The notes beneath the pieces were generated by a model. That model made no database searches and was not told the origin of the DNA. It worked only from the letters and a program-made list of their open reading frames with translations. A stretch of 64,000 nt of DNA, taken from positions 14,561,173 to 14,625,172 of the forward strand of contig CM057158.1 of the NCBI GenBank assembly GCA_029962745.1, written 5' to 3'. This document shows positions 32,030-44,154 of this stretch, piece by piece (position 1 is the stretch's first letter; the number at the start of each line of letters is the position of its first letter). The position numbers were made by a program, and so were the translations under genes. This DNA comes from Echinometra lucunter. Lineage: Eukaryota > Echinodermata > Echinoidea > Camarodonta > Echinometridae.

Positions 32030-32220
32030 CACCGCGGGAGTTACCCATGATGCGCACTCGAGCTCTCATATGCCCCCACTGAATTTTCATTTGGCGCATA
32101 GATTTCGCGTGCTGTGACGTCATTTGACAAATAGTATATACTATTTGGAAAATGTTGTCATAAGAGTGACGTCATTAGAACGACGTCATTTCCCAAATCG
32201 TAAACCTTCACGCCAACATT
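32030..32220. promoter_or_regulatory. CRE cluster with 20-bp palindrome
   Basis: Perfect TGACGTCA sites lie at 32115-32122 and 32167-32174, with a third CGACGTCA at 32181-32188. Between them is the 20-bp perfect palindrome CAAATAGTATATACTATTTG (32128-32147). CpG-bearing text surrounds them. Three bZIP/CREB-type sites in 75 bp suggest a regulatory module, though the palindrome hints that a mobile element may carry them. Confidence 0.45.
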
Positions 32221-32907
32221 CTGAAATAGCTGAAAATACCAGTGATCATGTGAAGGTCTTTAAGCCAATTACGAAAGGATAAATTTCTGATCCAAAATAT
32301 AAAAGGAACTTTTCATATCTCACACTGTTTTGATTTTTCCGAGATCCTTATTCAGATATGATATCCTATTCAAAACTCTGTACCGAAAGTACCTACATGA
32401 AACTGTAATATATTGTCTGTTCAGATCCAGAAGGGCATTAACTCATATCATTTGTACAGACTGAACATCCTTCTGGCTCTAAACAGATGATATGTAATAT
32501 GAATTGTACATAAAAATATTTCCTTAAAAGTCATGTCGCATGCATTGATAACCAAATGAATTGCCACTCGGCTGCAGACTATTGCATTATCTATTCACTT
32601 ATCATCCATTTCCTGTAATATGCCTGTGCCCTCTTTGCTTTGTTGATATTATTTTGAAAGTGTACCATTCCCCTGTGATATTTTAATAACTTTCTTAAAC
32701 GCTTACAAAGTTACATGTATGCACAGATGCATTCATGTTTTTATGAGCCCTGCATTTAAAAAAGATTCTTTAATTTCATTCATATGATTGATATGAACTC
32801 ACCAGTAATTAATCACCAACATTACTTTATTTTTAGTGTCTTGATATCGTTTTGTTTATTGGAACTCAGTCAAACTTGACATATATATGAAATATCAATA
32901 AATTTGA

Positions 32908-32931
32908 ATTGTTGATATTGATATCAACAAT
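32908..32931. repeat. 24-bp inverted repeat
   Basis: ATTGTTGATAT and its exact complement ATATCAACAAT flank a two-base centre. The GTTGATAT...ATATCAAC dyad loosely resembles an HNF1-type half-site pair. It sits alone in AT-rich DNA. Confidence 0.5.
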
Positions 32932-33105
32932 ACAGATTTTTGCTAAATGTGTATACTCTAAACTTATTTTATAACTTATTGTTTACATTGACGCCACTTG
33001 TATGATGCTGATTAAAGTAACCTTCTAGAAGTAGTGCACAAGTTCAAATTCAGGTGTGATTCCTATGTTTGATGTGAATTTGCTTGAGTAAGAAGGCAAG
33101 AATAA

Positions 33106-33601
33106 TTAAAGGCATTGGCTAACTTTGTGAGTAGCTGATTTAAAAAAAATTCTCAAACTCATATGAAACATGTGTATGAGTACTTGTATTTGTACTCAAA
33201 AACCCTGAAACCAACCATAAATTGGAATGAAAAAGTGTAAGTTAGACGCAAACGGCGATTTTATTATCCTTCGTCTCACGAGACAATCACTAAGAGGACC
33301 ACTTTGCTTGAATTTGAAAATGCTGTTATGTGCCTCCCGCCGCGTGATAGGCCAATACACACGTACGGTAAGGTGAGTCATACGCGCATGCGCATTCCTT
33401 ATGTCTATTCTGTGCAACCGACCCTCGTATATTTTTCAAACATTGGTTCACATTTTTTATATTTAAAATTACTTCCTGTGGATATTATACTTTGAAACTT
33501 TCAGACTGGTATTTTTACACTATAACCCTTATGTTAATCCCATTTTCAAGTAACAAAACAAGATTTTTAAAAATCATAACAATGTTAACCAATGCCTTTA
33601 A
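33106..33601 (+). mobile_element. TTAA MITE with NRF1-type core, copy B
   Basis: It has TTAA at both edges and 18-bp terminal inverted repeats TTAAAGGCATTGGYTAAC. The interior is collinear with copies C and D and inverse to copy A. The core CGCGCATGCGCA at 33383-33394 keeps the palindrome apart from the first base. It contains small chance frames only. Confidence 0.85.
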
Positions 33602-34529
33602 ATACATCTTGTGCTGTTCATGTATGTTTGCCATTGAAAGACTAGTGTGCTTTAGACATTTCTATTTATTTCCTTGGACATTATAAGAGCACTTATGTGT
33701 AATCTAATGTCCAGTATTTAAAATACAATGTACAGTGTATATGATAGGCTCAGAAAATAGTGATAGAAATTCAAGAGGAAAATAAAGGAAGGATGATTTA
33801 GAGCAAGAAATCAGACCACCTCATTGCAGCTGAATTTTAATATGAACTAAAAACATTTAAGAGTCCTTTGCCCAAATAGTTAATTCTTTGCCTGTACATT
33901 GCCTGCATGATGCATGGAAAAAAAAACGTATTCCCCTCCAAACAAAAATTGTTTAATGAAAGAACATTCCCTTTTCCTGCCCTTGACCTATATTTTGTGG
34001 GGGCAAAAGGTAGGGTGAGAAAGTTATCATGATAGCGCAGCTGTTGGATAAAATTGTCAAAAAAATCAGGGAGAAAAAGTTGAGAGGGGAAAAAAAACAT
34101 GAGAGGGAAAAGAAAGTTAAGTGTCAACTGTCAACATGTCTGCACTTTCTGTCGCCATGACGACACTTCCTCAATTTCTGCTCTGCATTTCGCGATCTAT
34201 TTCATTAATTAAGACCCGAGGCATGGAATGATTTGTTCTGAAAGAACAGTCCAGTTTGGGATCGTGGGATAGGGAACATATATTTTTTTCTTATCTTTTT
34301 CCTCCTGTTGTCCTCCTCTCGTGTGATTCGCAGAGTACGAAGTCTGAAGTGAAATTCAGAAAACTAATTTGCTAATAAAGTAATATGCATGAATTTTTTT
34401 TTTTTTTTGGGGGGGTGCTTAAAGGAGCCCACATTTGCAAGTGGCACCCAATCTGCACAAAACTTTTACTCTAGACTGCTTTGATATACAGAAAAACACT
34501 CATAGTATTAGATCCCTTAAGTTACCTTA
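33602..34529. other. unassigned AT-rich DNA
   Basis: No gene is seen. A non-repetitive patch at about 34140-34260 contains TTCATTAATTAAG and TTTCGCGATC. Poly-T then poly-G lie near 34400. Confidence 0.45.
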
Positions 34530-34690
34530 AGTCACGTCTATTCAATGCTTCCTACTCTTAATTGTTCCTTAATTTATCATTGTATTTGTGCTCTTCTCTC
34601 TCTTTCTTTCTTTCACTGCGCCTTGGGCACTCTGCAGAGTGGATTTGGCGCATTACAAATCCCATCTATTATTATTATTATTATTATTAT
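34530..34690 (+). mobile_element. SINE-type 3' tail with (ATT)n
   Basis: CACTGCGCCTTGGGCACTCT, then GGATTTGGCGCATTACAAAT and a (TTA)n run (about 34667-34690) match the usual 3' end of SINEs with a GCGC..TTGGCGC..TACAAAT tail and trinucleotide repeat. The head is not recognisable, so this is probably a 5'-truncated copy. The left edge is uncertain. Confidence 0.5.
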
Positions 34691-35765
34691 CCCAGTACAT
34701 TCCCGCTTAGGAGTGAGAAGAAATATTCAACCAAAATTTTCTTTTATTTTCTTTGTTTTGTAGAGGTATCTTCCTGACACTTCAAGAGTAGAACCATTCA
34801 TTTTTCACTTGTTTTGTGGAATATTGTAAATTTTATGACACAATAATTTTACATAAATATCTGTCATTTGAAATTGAAATTGGCTTATGTCTCTTCAAAT
34901 TCTGAAACAGTGTTGTGCAAATGCGGGTTACTACCTTTAATGCGTTTGTTTATGCTATTACTTCTCTAATCATGACCTCCTCAATTTATGACTGAAGCAT
35001 ATGAATGTATATGGATAACAGAAGTAGTGAATATGCCATACAAGCACTTCATTTTAAAAAATAGTGTCTGGGACATGTCAGCCATTTATGTCTGAAATTT
35101 GCAAATTTAACTTTTGGTGTGATTTTTTTGAATGCTGTAATTAATTTAATATAATGTCAGGAAACCTGAAAACATTCTTTTATTTACACATATTAACAAA
35201 CATAACATACACAATACAAAGTTGTTCCTTTATACACAAAATTTCCTCAGAAATAGTCCCTCCTTTTTGGTATAACCAGCCCCTTGTGACAATGGTAGAA
35301 ACCAATTGGAATTCTTGAGGTAATGTACATGGAGAATTCCATTTGACTGCTGGGAGGTGATGGTTAATGGAGGGGGCTCTAGCATTTAATTTCATTATCA
35401 TTCCAGAAGGCATCCACTTAATGATGAACTCAAGGTTAAACAGGGAAGGGCAAAATTTCATTTTTATATCAAAAGAAACCAAATGAATATGAAAAAAATT
35501 AATAGTGTTTTGCTGTTGGAAAGATTGTCCAGCAGCCCAGACTACCGTGGCGCTATTAATTCGTTCTTCTACGAGACTAATTCCATTTGGATGACCTGCC
35601 AAGGCCGGCTCGTGATTGGAAGTGCTGCCGTGTTATTTCACGGATCGTGCGATGATAATTGCATGGAAATGCTGGACAGGCTACATCTCAGACGAACTGC
35701 ACAGTGATGTGGTTACTATGTTTCTGGGTCAGAAGATGATGCAGTCTTCACCTTTGTTTCTCCTC
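34691..35765. other. unassigned DNA with a GC-richer patch
   Basis: Around 35515-35710 the sequence becomes GC-richer with CpGs and is open on both strands (140 codons minus at 35180-35602; 74 codons plus at 35483-35707). I recognise no domain in either. A conserved non-coding element or unrecognised exon are both possible. Nothing is supported strongly. Confidence 0.35.
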
Positions 35766-35980
35766 ACATCCTTCTATCCATCCATCTCTCCATCTACAAT
35801 TCATCTATCACTCCATCCATTCTACACATCCATCCATCAGTTTGTCCATCCATTTATCCACCTTTCAATCCATCCATCTACACATCCATCCATCACTCCA
35901 TCCATCCATCCTTCCATCCATTCATCTATCCACCCATCCAGTTATCTGCCCATTCATCCATCTATCTATCCATCCCATCT
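35766..35980. repeat. ATCC tetranucleotide microsatellite, degenerate
   Basis: CATC/ATCC-type repeats are interspersed with TTCA and TCTA variants. The tetranucleotide gives stop-free Pro-Ser-Ile-His-type frames, so the 233-codon frame across it is an artefact. Confidence 0.9.
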
Positions 35981-37217
35981 TCCTCTTGAATCTTTCCATC
36001 TTTCCATTTTTTTTCTACTTTTCACATCTGTCTCCTCTCCCATGATCTTTCTTCTCTTCTCCCTTCTTTTCTCCTGTTTCCACTTCTTCAAAATTCTTTC
36101 CATCTGCATCATGTCATCTCTTGTACCTTTTTGCCATTTTCTTTCTGTTATTCTATCCTCCATACTTCTTTTCTTAATGATTTTGCTTCTATGTAAATGC
36201 AACAAATATGAATCATTGTTTTCCTCTGTAATTTTTGTTGTTCAAATATCCCTTCATCTCATTTTTTTTTTTTTTTTACAATCTCTACAATTGCTTCTCT
36301 TTTATGAACTAGAATAAGTAAGGAGGAGGCATGTACATATGGTCCCAAACTGACTGGTTATTTAAAAAATCTTCCTTTTTTTTTAAAATATATGTAATAT
36401 CCCCTTTATTCTTCTATTTTTCTTTGCTCTCATTCCATATCTTCGATTCCTCTCACTCCCTTCCACCCTCTTCTACTGTACTTCTCGTCTGTCCAGTAGT
36501 CTCTCTCTTTCTATCAATCCTTCTGTCCTTCACCCTTTTCTCGTTCTCTCTTTCTTCCCAGGGTTCTTGAGCATTGCCAAGTCCATGAATAGCCACTTAC
36601 AGCCAATTACCCTTTATTCATTCAGTCCCCTTCAATTACATTATTACCCCGTTGACCAATAATTCTTTAGCGATGCAAACCAGTAGAGCAGCGGCCAGAG
36701 ATGCTCTGCTTTGAATACCCATCTGGGTCAACAAATGATTGTCCTCTGTCTGCTTGATTTGCAGCATCTAGCAGGTTATCAAAATGACTGTTTCTGAAAA
36801 AAAAAATTGTGATGGTAATTTTTTAATATTTATTTGACTTTGAGGGAGATTTTAAGTGACCTTTCAATATATCTCATTTCTGAATAGCCGTATCTCATTT
36901 CTGTCTAAAGGGGGCTTTAGTTTTGCTTTCACTTCATTGTCATTGTAGCTTAACAGAACTCACAATCTAGACAGATTGAACCCAATCTTGACCTTTTGAA
37001 CTACTGTAAACGCTCTTATTTTCATGTGATTAAATTTTCGCACTGAGCAGCCCATGAACATTTTTGCGCTGCACAATTACCCACTCGCAAGAGTGCAAGA
37101 TTTGATTGGATATTTCAATGCATATGAAATTGTGCTAATATTTTCACAAGTTCTAGAACTCGCGCTTGCCGAAAGTAGTGCAAAATCTGTGAATATTTCT
37201 GCATTTACGGTATGTAT
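35981..37217. other. unassigned, pyrimidine-rich then ordinary DNA
   Basis: CT-rich text runs to about 36560, followed by AT-rich DNA without recognisable features. Confidence 0.45.
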
Positions 37218-37452
37218 CACTATGAACATGACGGACAAAGAAAGCGGACAAAATAAACGACCCCTCATTCTACCCTTCACTGCTATTATCTAAAATATGT
37301 GGAACAGGTGTAACATGCATATTCACCTGGAACTACTGATTAAATATAATAGCTGTGAAGGGATGTTCTTTCGACTACCCGAACCATTGTGAAGGGCAGA
37401 ATGAGAGTTTGTTTATTTTGTCCACTTTCTTTGTCGGTCATGTTCATAGTGT
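37218..37452. mobile_element. inverted-repeat element, CACTATGAACATGACGGACA ends
   Basis: The left arm (37218-37283) and right arm (37387-37452) are inverted copies with a few differences (GACGGACAAAGAAAGCGGAC versus GACCGACAAAGAAAGTGGAC on the minus strand). About 100 bp separates them, itself containing AACAGGTG/CACCTGG in inverse order. It is non-coding and probably a MITE. Confidence 0.65.
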
Positions 37453-40400
37453 ATTCATGATAGTCATGGTATGCAATTACTAAAGAATGATGTAATGACT
37501 TTATTATATGGTACATATTCTACTAATATTCAACATTCTCAAATGAAGATGTGGAATTGTGCATACTTCTGTCCGGAAAACTCCAAGGAACACTTTAAAG
37601 TTTCAAACAAACTGATTAAATCATTGATCACATATGATCAATAACGATAATGATAACATTAACTATACCTTAAAAATCACCGTTAAGGCCGGTCAAGCTC
37701 CGTTCTGTGGAACATGAATAGGAAATTGTTACTGTAGGGTCAGAGCTGACTGATATACATGTATGTGCTAACAAGCTTCCCTCACCAATTTTTTTAATGT
37801 ATACATGAAAAAGGAAATCGCATTTTGTCCGCCTCTTTTGAGATATCCATAAGTCAAGGCAAGTATTCCTGTACCGTTATTTACCATCATACACTGTAGA
37901 TATATCAAGAAATCTAGTATTTCAAAGAAATATTTCGTTTTGTGTTTTTTTAAAATGTATATCCTCCTGTTTTCGATTTCGATATCATTTATGAATGATT
38001 TGTGTTTTAGCCCTCCTACCCCCTCCCCCACCCTTTTTAGAAGGCAAAGGAAAGTAGTGGTTATTTGAAAAGAAAGAAATTTAAATGATTAGATAACTAT
38101 TCTGATCAGGAATCGGTCCTTTCTTTGAACCTGTCATGTTACATTAGGTCTACGTATTTACCATTAAGCTGGATGTATGTTTCTATTTCCGAAAGTCACA
38201 GGTTTCTGAAATATTTGAAGCTGGGCTTTGAATATAGGAAGTAGCGTAAAAGCTGATGAACTATCTGGGGTGGATATGATTTCGTCATTTCACTGCAGTA
38301 AATATCAGATTCACCGTGTAGCCAGGATCTCATTTTTGGGAGGGGGGGGGGGGGAGTAGTGAGCGTGCGAAGTATGCAAATTACATACTAAATATATTTG
38401 CTTAGATGGGCAAGAGGAAAATGATCTCCCCACCTTTCACGTAGGAATGATTTCCTGAATACTTGGAAGTGTTCCTGATTTTGAAGGTTTCGTACAGGAA
38501 TAGGATTGAATTGCAACTCTTCATTTTGCTATATCACAAAGTTTCATACCCTTAAAATGGCTGTCTTTAGCAATAAGACTTTGTGAAAGTTTCCTGTTAT
38601 AAAGTGTTCAGTTTGAATAGTACACTTTGTTTACGCTCCTTTACTCCTGATCTTCTTATAGCCTCCATTCGTTATGAAGTAAACAATAATAACTGTCAAC
38701 TTCTGGTAGTGTTTACGCTGTATCAAGAATAACTGACTTCTAGGGAAACCATCAAGAGCTTTAACTGTGTGAAAATTCCTGCTGGTGCATTGAGAAAAGT
38801 TAATTGAAATAAGTTGCGGCAGCTCCCTTTTTGATCTGCGAGGAGAAAAGAGAAAATATTGCCTATCAGATTAAACCGGACAAAGAAAATATTCTATGAA
38901 AAGGCTGAACTGTATTGTGTTTTGCAATAACCCCTTTTCCCCCAATTGCTGGAGTTATTCACATGAAACCTAGTGTTCCATTTCATAACTGAAAGGTCTG
39001 GAGTTCAAGCGAACGAATAGAAAGAATCAGTGCGCTTTTATTGTGTTGAACTTTGTACCTCATAAATCTTGTCGTGGTTGTTCACGAGGAGGACCATGAC
39101 TTCTCGCTGTTGTTGCACCAGGGCAATTTCAAGAAACAAAGGTATTTTGAATGCAGGGCATTATAGAGAACTGATGTTGCATTTGGCAGCTTGTTCTTGA
39201 AATTAACGATGCATCGCTATCAACTGCTTTTGACAGTGGTAGTTAGGGTCTTGTGAAAACGAATTGTCAATTTTCGTAACGACCATTGTTGAAAAAGGAA
39301 AAAAAAAACAGTATAATAAACATGAAAATTTGAGAGGGATTCACAAGTGAGACTTGTGCTCTTGCTATCACCAGCCTGTGATACTATGTATACATGCCAA
39401 CACTGATTATTTTATTAAATGCATGTTAAACAAATGATATATTATGTAATAAGGCGTAAATATTCATATTTTGAATGACAGCACCGTAACAACTGAAAAC
39501 AACAACAGCAATAGTTAAATTCACAAAACCATCCCTAAACTTACAGATTACCTGTGGTTTTGAAACCTTACAGTTATCTTGTAGTTTCAGATCTTGTGGA
39601 CATAAATGTATCACAAAGCCATATAAATATGAATAAAGGAGTTGTAACTGTTTGATATATTTCAGAGGAAAATTATACCGGTACCACAAAATATATTCAT
39701 ATCACAGACCAAATGGTCTCTGTTGTATCTACATTGATATGAATGATAAAGAGTTGAAGGTTAACAATATCGACCTGGATACACTCGGATTAAGGGTATT
39801 TCTCATAATAGGAGGTCCAAGGTTTCAAAAGAGTATGGTTGATATTACGTATTTATACATGTATCAAGCATTATTTGCTCTCTGATGTCTGACGTACAAT
39901 TTACTTTTAAAAAAATTTACAACACCTATGATTTGCCCATGAAATGTGACATACATTTTGTGTTTGCTGAATGTGCTAAACTAACACAACCTTCTATCTA
40001 CCCAACAGATATCTTTGTTTACTAATTGATTTGTCTAGGAATGTATTTTTTTATTATTATTATCATTTAAGAAATATAGCTAGAAAGTCCTGTTGTTTTC
40101 CAAGTACATGAAGTAGGCTGCTATCCTCAAATGTCAGCCTGTGCAGGCCATCTGTGCCCCCAAACAAAAACGATTTCCAAAATACCACGCTCCCAACGTA
40201 AATGTTGATCTAAACGCTCCCCTTGATACAGCCACGGAATACAGGTTCAAATGAAAGCAAAGCCAGACTCGTGTTTTCATGAGATGTTTTTTTCAAAACA
40301 TTTTTTGAATCAGGCTATCGGTGATTCAGATTCGGGTCGGGGATAAACGGGTCGTAGTCTAGACAGAATCATACCTCTTTGAGATTTACATTTCCTTCGA

Positions 40401-40954
40401 AATCAAAGAAATAGTCATCATTTATACAGGAACAAAGATTATAATAAAAGTAAAACTAATTGTGTAATTCCTCATTGGTTAATCTCATTGATATGCTCAT
40501 TTTTGCACAAAGCCTTCATTATGTACACAGTCATGTACATGTATGTCGTACTTTAACAGTGATCGAAGTGTTCTCAGTCTAAGTTTTTATTTTGTTACCC
40601 CAATAAATAGCGCAATTTTATATTTTTTATTGTATAACTCGCGATAAACTGATTTGCTGAACTTCTGAGAAGAAATAAAGATACTGTCTTCAATTCCTAG
40701 TCATATGAGATTGGTTAAATGTTATTTACACTTTTACTGTGTATTCAGAGAACTACACTGTATGAATATTTCTATGTCAACTCACCATATGGGCCAAATT
40801 GTCAACCACCATCTTATGAATTTTGATTGACCATCCATCTAAAAGAAATAAAAAAGGACAAGTTAAACAAAGAAGATTTAGTTGCCTTTCATGGTTCATT
40901 AAATAAATTTGATAAGCAGGACTTGTTAGGTATTTTAGTTTTATGTTATCATAA
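37453..40954. other. unassigned DNA
   Basis: No gene is seen in 3.5 kb. Poly-G lies at 38342-38354. A patch at 38600-38900 holds three forkhead cores (listed separately). The rest is AT-rich with chance frames of up to 87 codons. Confidence 0.45.
38628..38716. promoter_or_regulatory. three forkhead-type cores
   Basis: TGTTTAC at 38628-38634, GTAAACA at 38679-38685 and TGTTTAC at 38710-38716 lie within 89 bp of non-repetitive sequence. This is a homotypic cluster of forkhead cores of the sort found in enhancers. Function is inferred. Confidence 0.3.
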
Positions 40955-41347
40955 GTGATGAGTGAATCTGTGTGTGAGAACAGGGTGCTTGACTACCAGA
41001 CTAGCCTGCCGATCGCCTTTGTTGACCCTTGTCTTTTCTTACTGCCACCGGTGTTTGGGAATGGCGAATGTTTGAAACATTCACGCGGACGCGCTGTCTG
41101 TCTGGCGTGGAATCCTCGGGAGTCCCGCCAAGGTTTATTCTGGCGATTGATTGACATGGGGTCGAGGATAGGGTTACCTGTCTTTGGACTGTGCAAACAG
41201 GAGATTATGCAGGATATTGGGAAGGCATGGGCTCCTTGTCTAAACGTTGAAGATTGGAAGACCTCACGAAACATGGTGAAAGGAGCCAGTCTGGATGAGG
41301 AAGAGGGAAAGGAAAGGAAAAGAGAGAGAGAGAGAATACCTTTGTAA
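40955..41347. other. GC-richer patch open on both strands
   Basis: A 130-codon + frame (40955-41347) and a 123-codon minus frame (40993-41364) overlap in a CpG-bearing patch. Neither shows a domain. The + frame ends in a GA-derived Lys/Arg/Glu run, and the minus frame begins in the matching Ser/Leu run. CTTT|GTAAGT at about 41343 is a good donor. The dyad GAATGTTT-G-AAACATTC lies at 41066-41082. An exon or a conserved non-coding element is possible. Confidence 0.3.
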
Positions 41348-41364
41348 GTTATATCAGGCAGCAT

Positions 41365-43269
41365 ATTTGCATCCCGTTTTTATGAAAGATGTTTCTTCAA
41401 ATAAAGCATGATGGAAGAACATCCACGAATGGTGCGACCTTGAGTAGTGTGTACCTGCATGATGATGCAGAGTTTGCAGCGTTTGGTGCATTTTGTTTGT
41501 TGTAGAATTGCTATCTCTTGTTACATCATCATGGGTTTAATCTCCTGTTACAGGTATGGTCCTTATACACAGAAATGCACCGCGAAGGTTTGAAGTCTTT
41601 TGAGTTTTCAACATTTGATCAAAGGTTTCAGTTTACGGCAAACTTATAAAAAGAACGCTACATCTTTCTAATGATCAATATTTGGAAAAGAAGGTGTAGG
41701 TTTTACCTAGAGAACTGAATTTATGATATTTTCTTTAGATTCTCACCCATTCACGATTCTTCCCCTCTTCCATGATGGCACCCATAGCCCACTATGGATC
41801 ACATCTAGCACAATGTTCAGATATACGATCTACAGTTTGTGCAAGTTGGACCGACCAGTTCCCGCGACATCCGCTCCATACCTGCATCTAATTAGAAGGT
41901 TCAAGGCCGCTTGGCAAGTCGGGCAAAAAAGAACTAGCACGAGAAAAGGAATGACAGTACTTTCCTGCGAAACGTTTTGTCATGATCACGTTTTTAGTCC
42001 TCATGATTCATTCTGTTGCGTAGATCGAGGGCCAAGTTCTGGTTGTCACAGAGACCCTCCTCATGCTCAATGCAATTGACAGTTTCCTGAGAGGCTGCGA
42101 TGGCTGCGATAAACTGCTCCATAGTTTAGAAACTCTCTATCCATGGAGCTTTCGTAGGGACGCATCGCAGTGTTAACGTCAGGAAGTGTGCATTATTCAA
42201 ATTTGATTAGATTGATAATCTTTCATTTTATTATTTATGATGAAATAATTGAATTATGGGGTTTTTGTTGCAGGAACACTTTACAGAGAGATCCATTGTG
42301 TGGCTATCCTTAGGGATACTCTAAGATAGCAGGGAAAATATTCAATCCGATTGAGTAGATTTCTAGGTAATTTGACAGTCATTTTCCCCTTTTTTTTCTT
42401 ACTCTGTTCATATAAAAACGAATCCTTGAGTTAACTACTCCTAATATAAGTTGTTATGAACATGACGGGCTTTGATAGAGGTGTACTGTACATGGTGACA
42501 TGAATTGGTAATGCAATCAAGGCAAATGAGATTTCCCCAGTCCCATACAGCAGATTTGTAGATAACTTAATATTGATGTCTTTAAAAAAAAACAAACATG
42601 TAGCCCTGTCAATTTTAAATTTTATTTCTAGGCTGACCTATGACCTATGGGCCTAAATGTAGTTGAAGACTATCCTTGAAACAGTGCAAGCAATGAAGCA
42701 TATTAAAGAGCATTCTTGTTGTTTTTAGTTTTTACAGCACTGTCATTCAAAATATGAATATTTATGCCATCTCAGTTGCGTTGTGAGAAAAATAAGCCTT
42801 TTCGTGACTTAATTATGTATCACTTTGTTTTTTTCTTTGAGCTTTATTTCTTTGTTTTTCTGTGAGCAGCACATACTGCAACGTTTTATAGTTTTATGTG
42901 ATGGAGAAAAATTATTCAATGAATTGAAAGCATGAAACTGCCTGTTTCCCAACGGAGGATGCTGCCATGGGTTTCTGGAGTGATTGATGCAATTATACAT
43001 GTACAGTGTATATTCATGGATTTATGTGCAATTTTGAGATATGTGTATATGGAAGACTTAACATTGATTAGCGAAGCACTATAAAATTTTGAATAAACGA
43101 TCCAAGCTTTCAGATGTAATAGATTCAAAGTATAATGATCAAACTACTGTACATGTAGGCCTATTGGAATGTGACAGAACCACATAACTCATTAGATGTA
43201 GTTTTAGAATGAAAAAAAAAGGATTTAATTGATCATCTGAAGATTATTATCCATATTTTATGCTCTTTA
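41365..43269. other. unassigned DNA
   Basis: A 118-codon frame (41723-42079) lies in moderately GC-rich text without a recognisable domain. Otherwise the DNA is AT-rich and ordinary. Confidence 0.4.
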
Positions 43270-44154
43270 GGCGCTTTCACACCTACCCGATCAGGAAAAA
43301 TACCCGTAGATTACGAGAACTTGTTAAGGCCCCAAAATACCCGATGATTGTTCTGCGCTTTCACACCTACCCGAAGCCAGACCTCTTCGGAGTAAGTTCT
43401 CAAAGTTACGAGCATGCGCAGAACGATTTATTTTGCAGACGAGGCCCGCGCTTTTAAATTCGCTCAGCTAGCTCATCTCTTGCTATGATAGCGCTAGCTA
43501 TATAGTTAGCTCGATGCGATCATACGTCTCTACATATTGATGTGCACTTGCAGTCTGATAATCTCTCTTTAGAACTTTCAGTTTATTTTTTTATTTCGAG
43601 AGGTATCCTCTCAAATCCGAGGCTGGCAAGTCTTGCAGCCAGCATATCGTAGTCCTATTTCTTTGGCTGAAGGAGGCCACTGCCGTGTACACCTCCTCCT
43701 CCCTCCACATCGCTATCAGCAATGATCAGAATTACCGTATCGATATATCAGAATAAATCATAAATGAAAAAACATGAAAGGGGAACAAAACTTTACAAAA
43801 ACAACGACGTAGCTAGAAATAGACAATACAAATCTCAAATCCAGACTGTGCGGGTACACAAACGATAACGACGTCCAATACGTACACACAGTACAGTACA
43901 CGGTTCGTGCGCCAGTGCTTGATGGAATAGAAGTTCTCGTAATTTGCTTTCACATTACAAAAATCCCCACGACCTTGGAGAAAGTACTCGTAATTTTGAG
44001 AAAGTACCTACTAATTTACGGGTATTTTCTTACGGGGATATTACGCGTAATTTGGTTTCACACTGGCAAAATACCTGGTATTTTCTGATCGGGGTAGAAT
44101 ACCCGATCTGAAAATACCAGGTATTTTTCCTGATTGGGTAGGTGTGAAAGCGCC
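43270..44154. mobile_element. 885-bp element with GGCGCTTTCACACCTACCCG termini
   Basis: The left end GGCGCTTTCACACCTACCCG and right end CGGGT-like complement (...GGTAGGTGTGAAAGCGCC) form terminal inverted repeats extending about 35 bp with AGGAAAAATACC. A sub-terminal direct copy GCGCTTTCACACCTACCCGA starts at 43355, and further TTTCACA and TACCCG(A/T) motifs cluster near the right end. The interior (43440-43930) is ordinary DNA with no transposase frame. It is a non-autonomous DNA transposon. T-rich bases flank it, but no exact duplication is clear. Confidence 0.8.

Noticed and set aside
32400..32480. Inverted text around AGAAGG/CCTTCTGGCTCTAA
   Set aside because: Matches are short and interrupted. 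Not convincing as an element, though CCTTCTGGCTCTAA recurs near 63355.
33196..33417. 73-codon minus-strand frame
   Set aside because: It lies wholly inside the TTAA MITE copy B. Other copies do not preserve the frame.
35616..36317. 233-codon open frame
   Set aside because: It runs through ATCC microsatellite and CT-rich sequence. Composition is explained by simple repeats.
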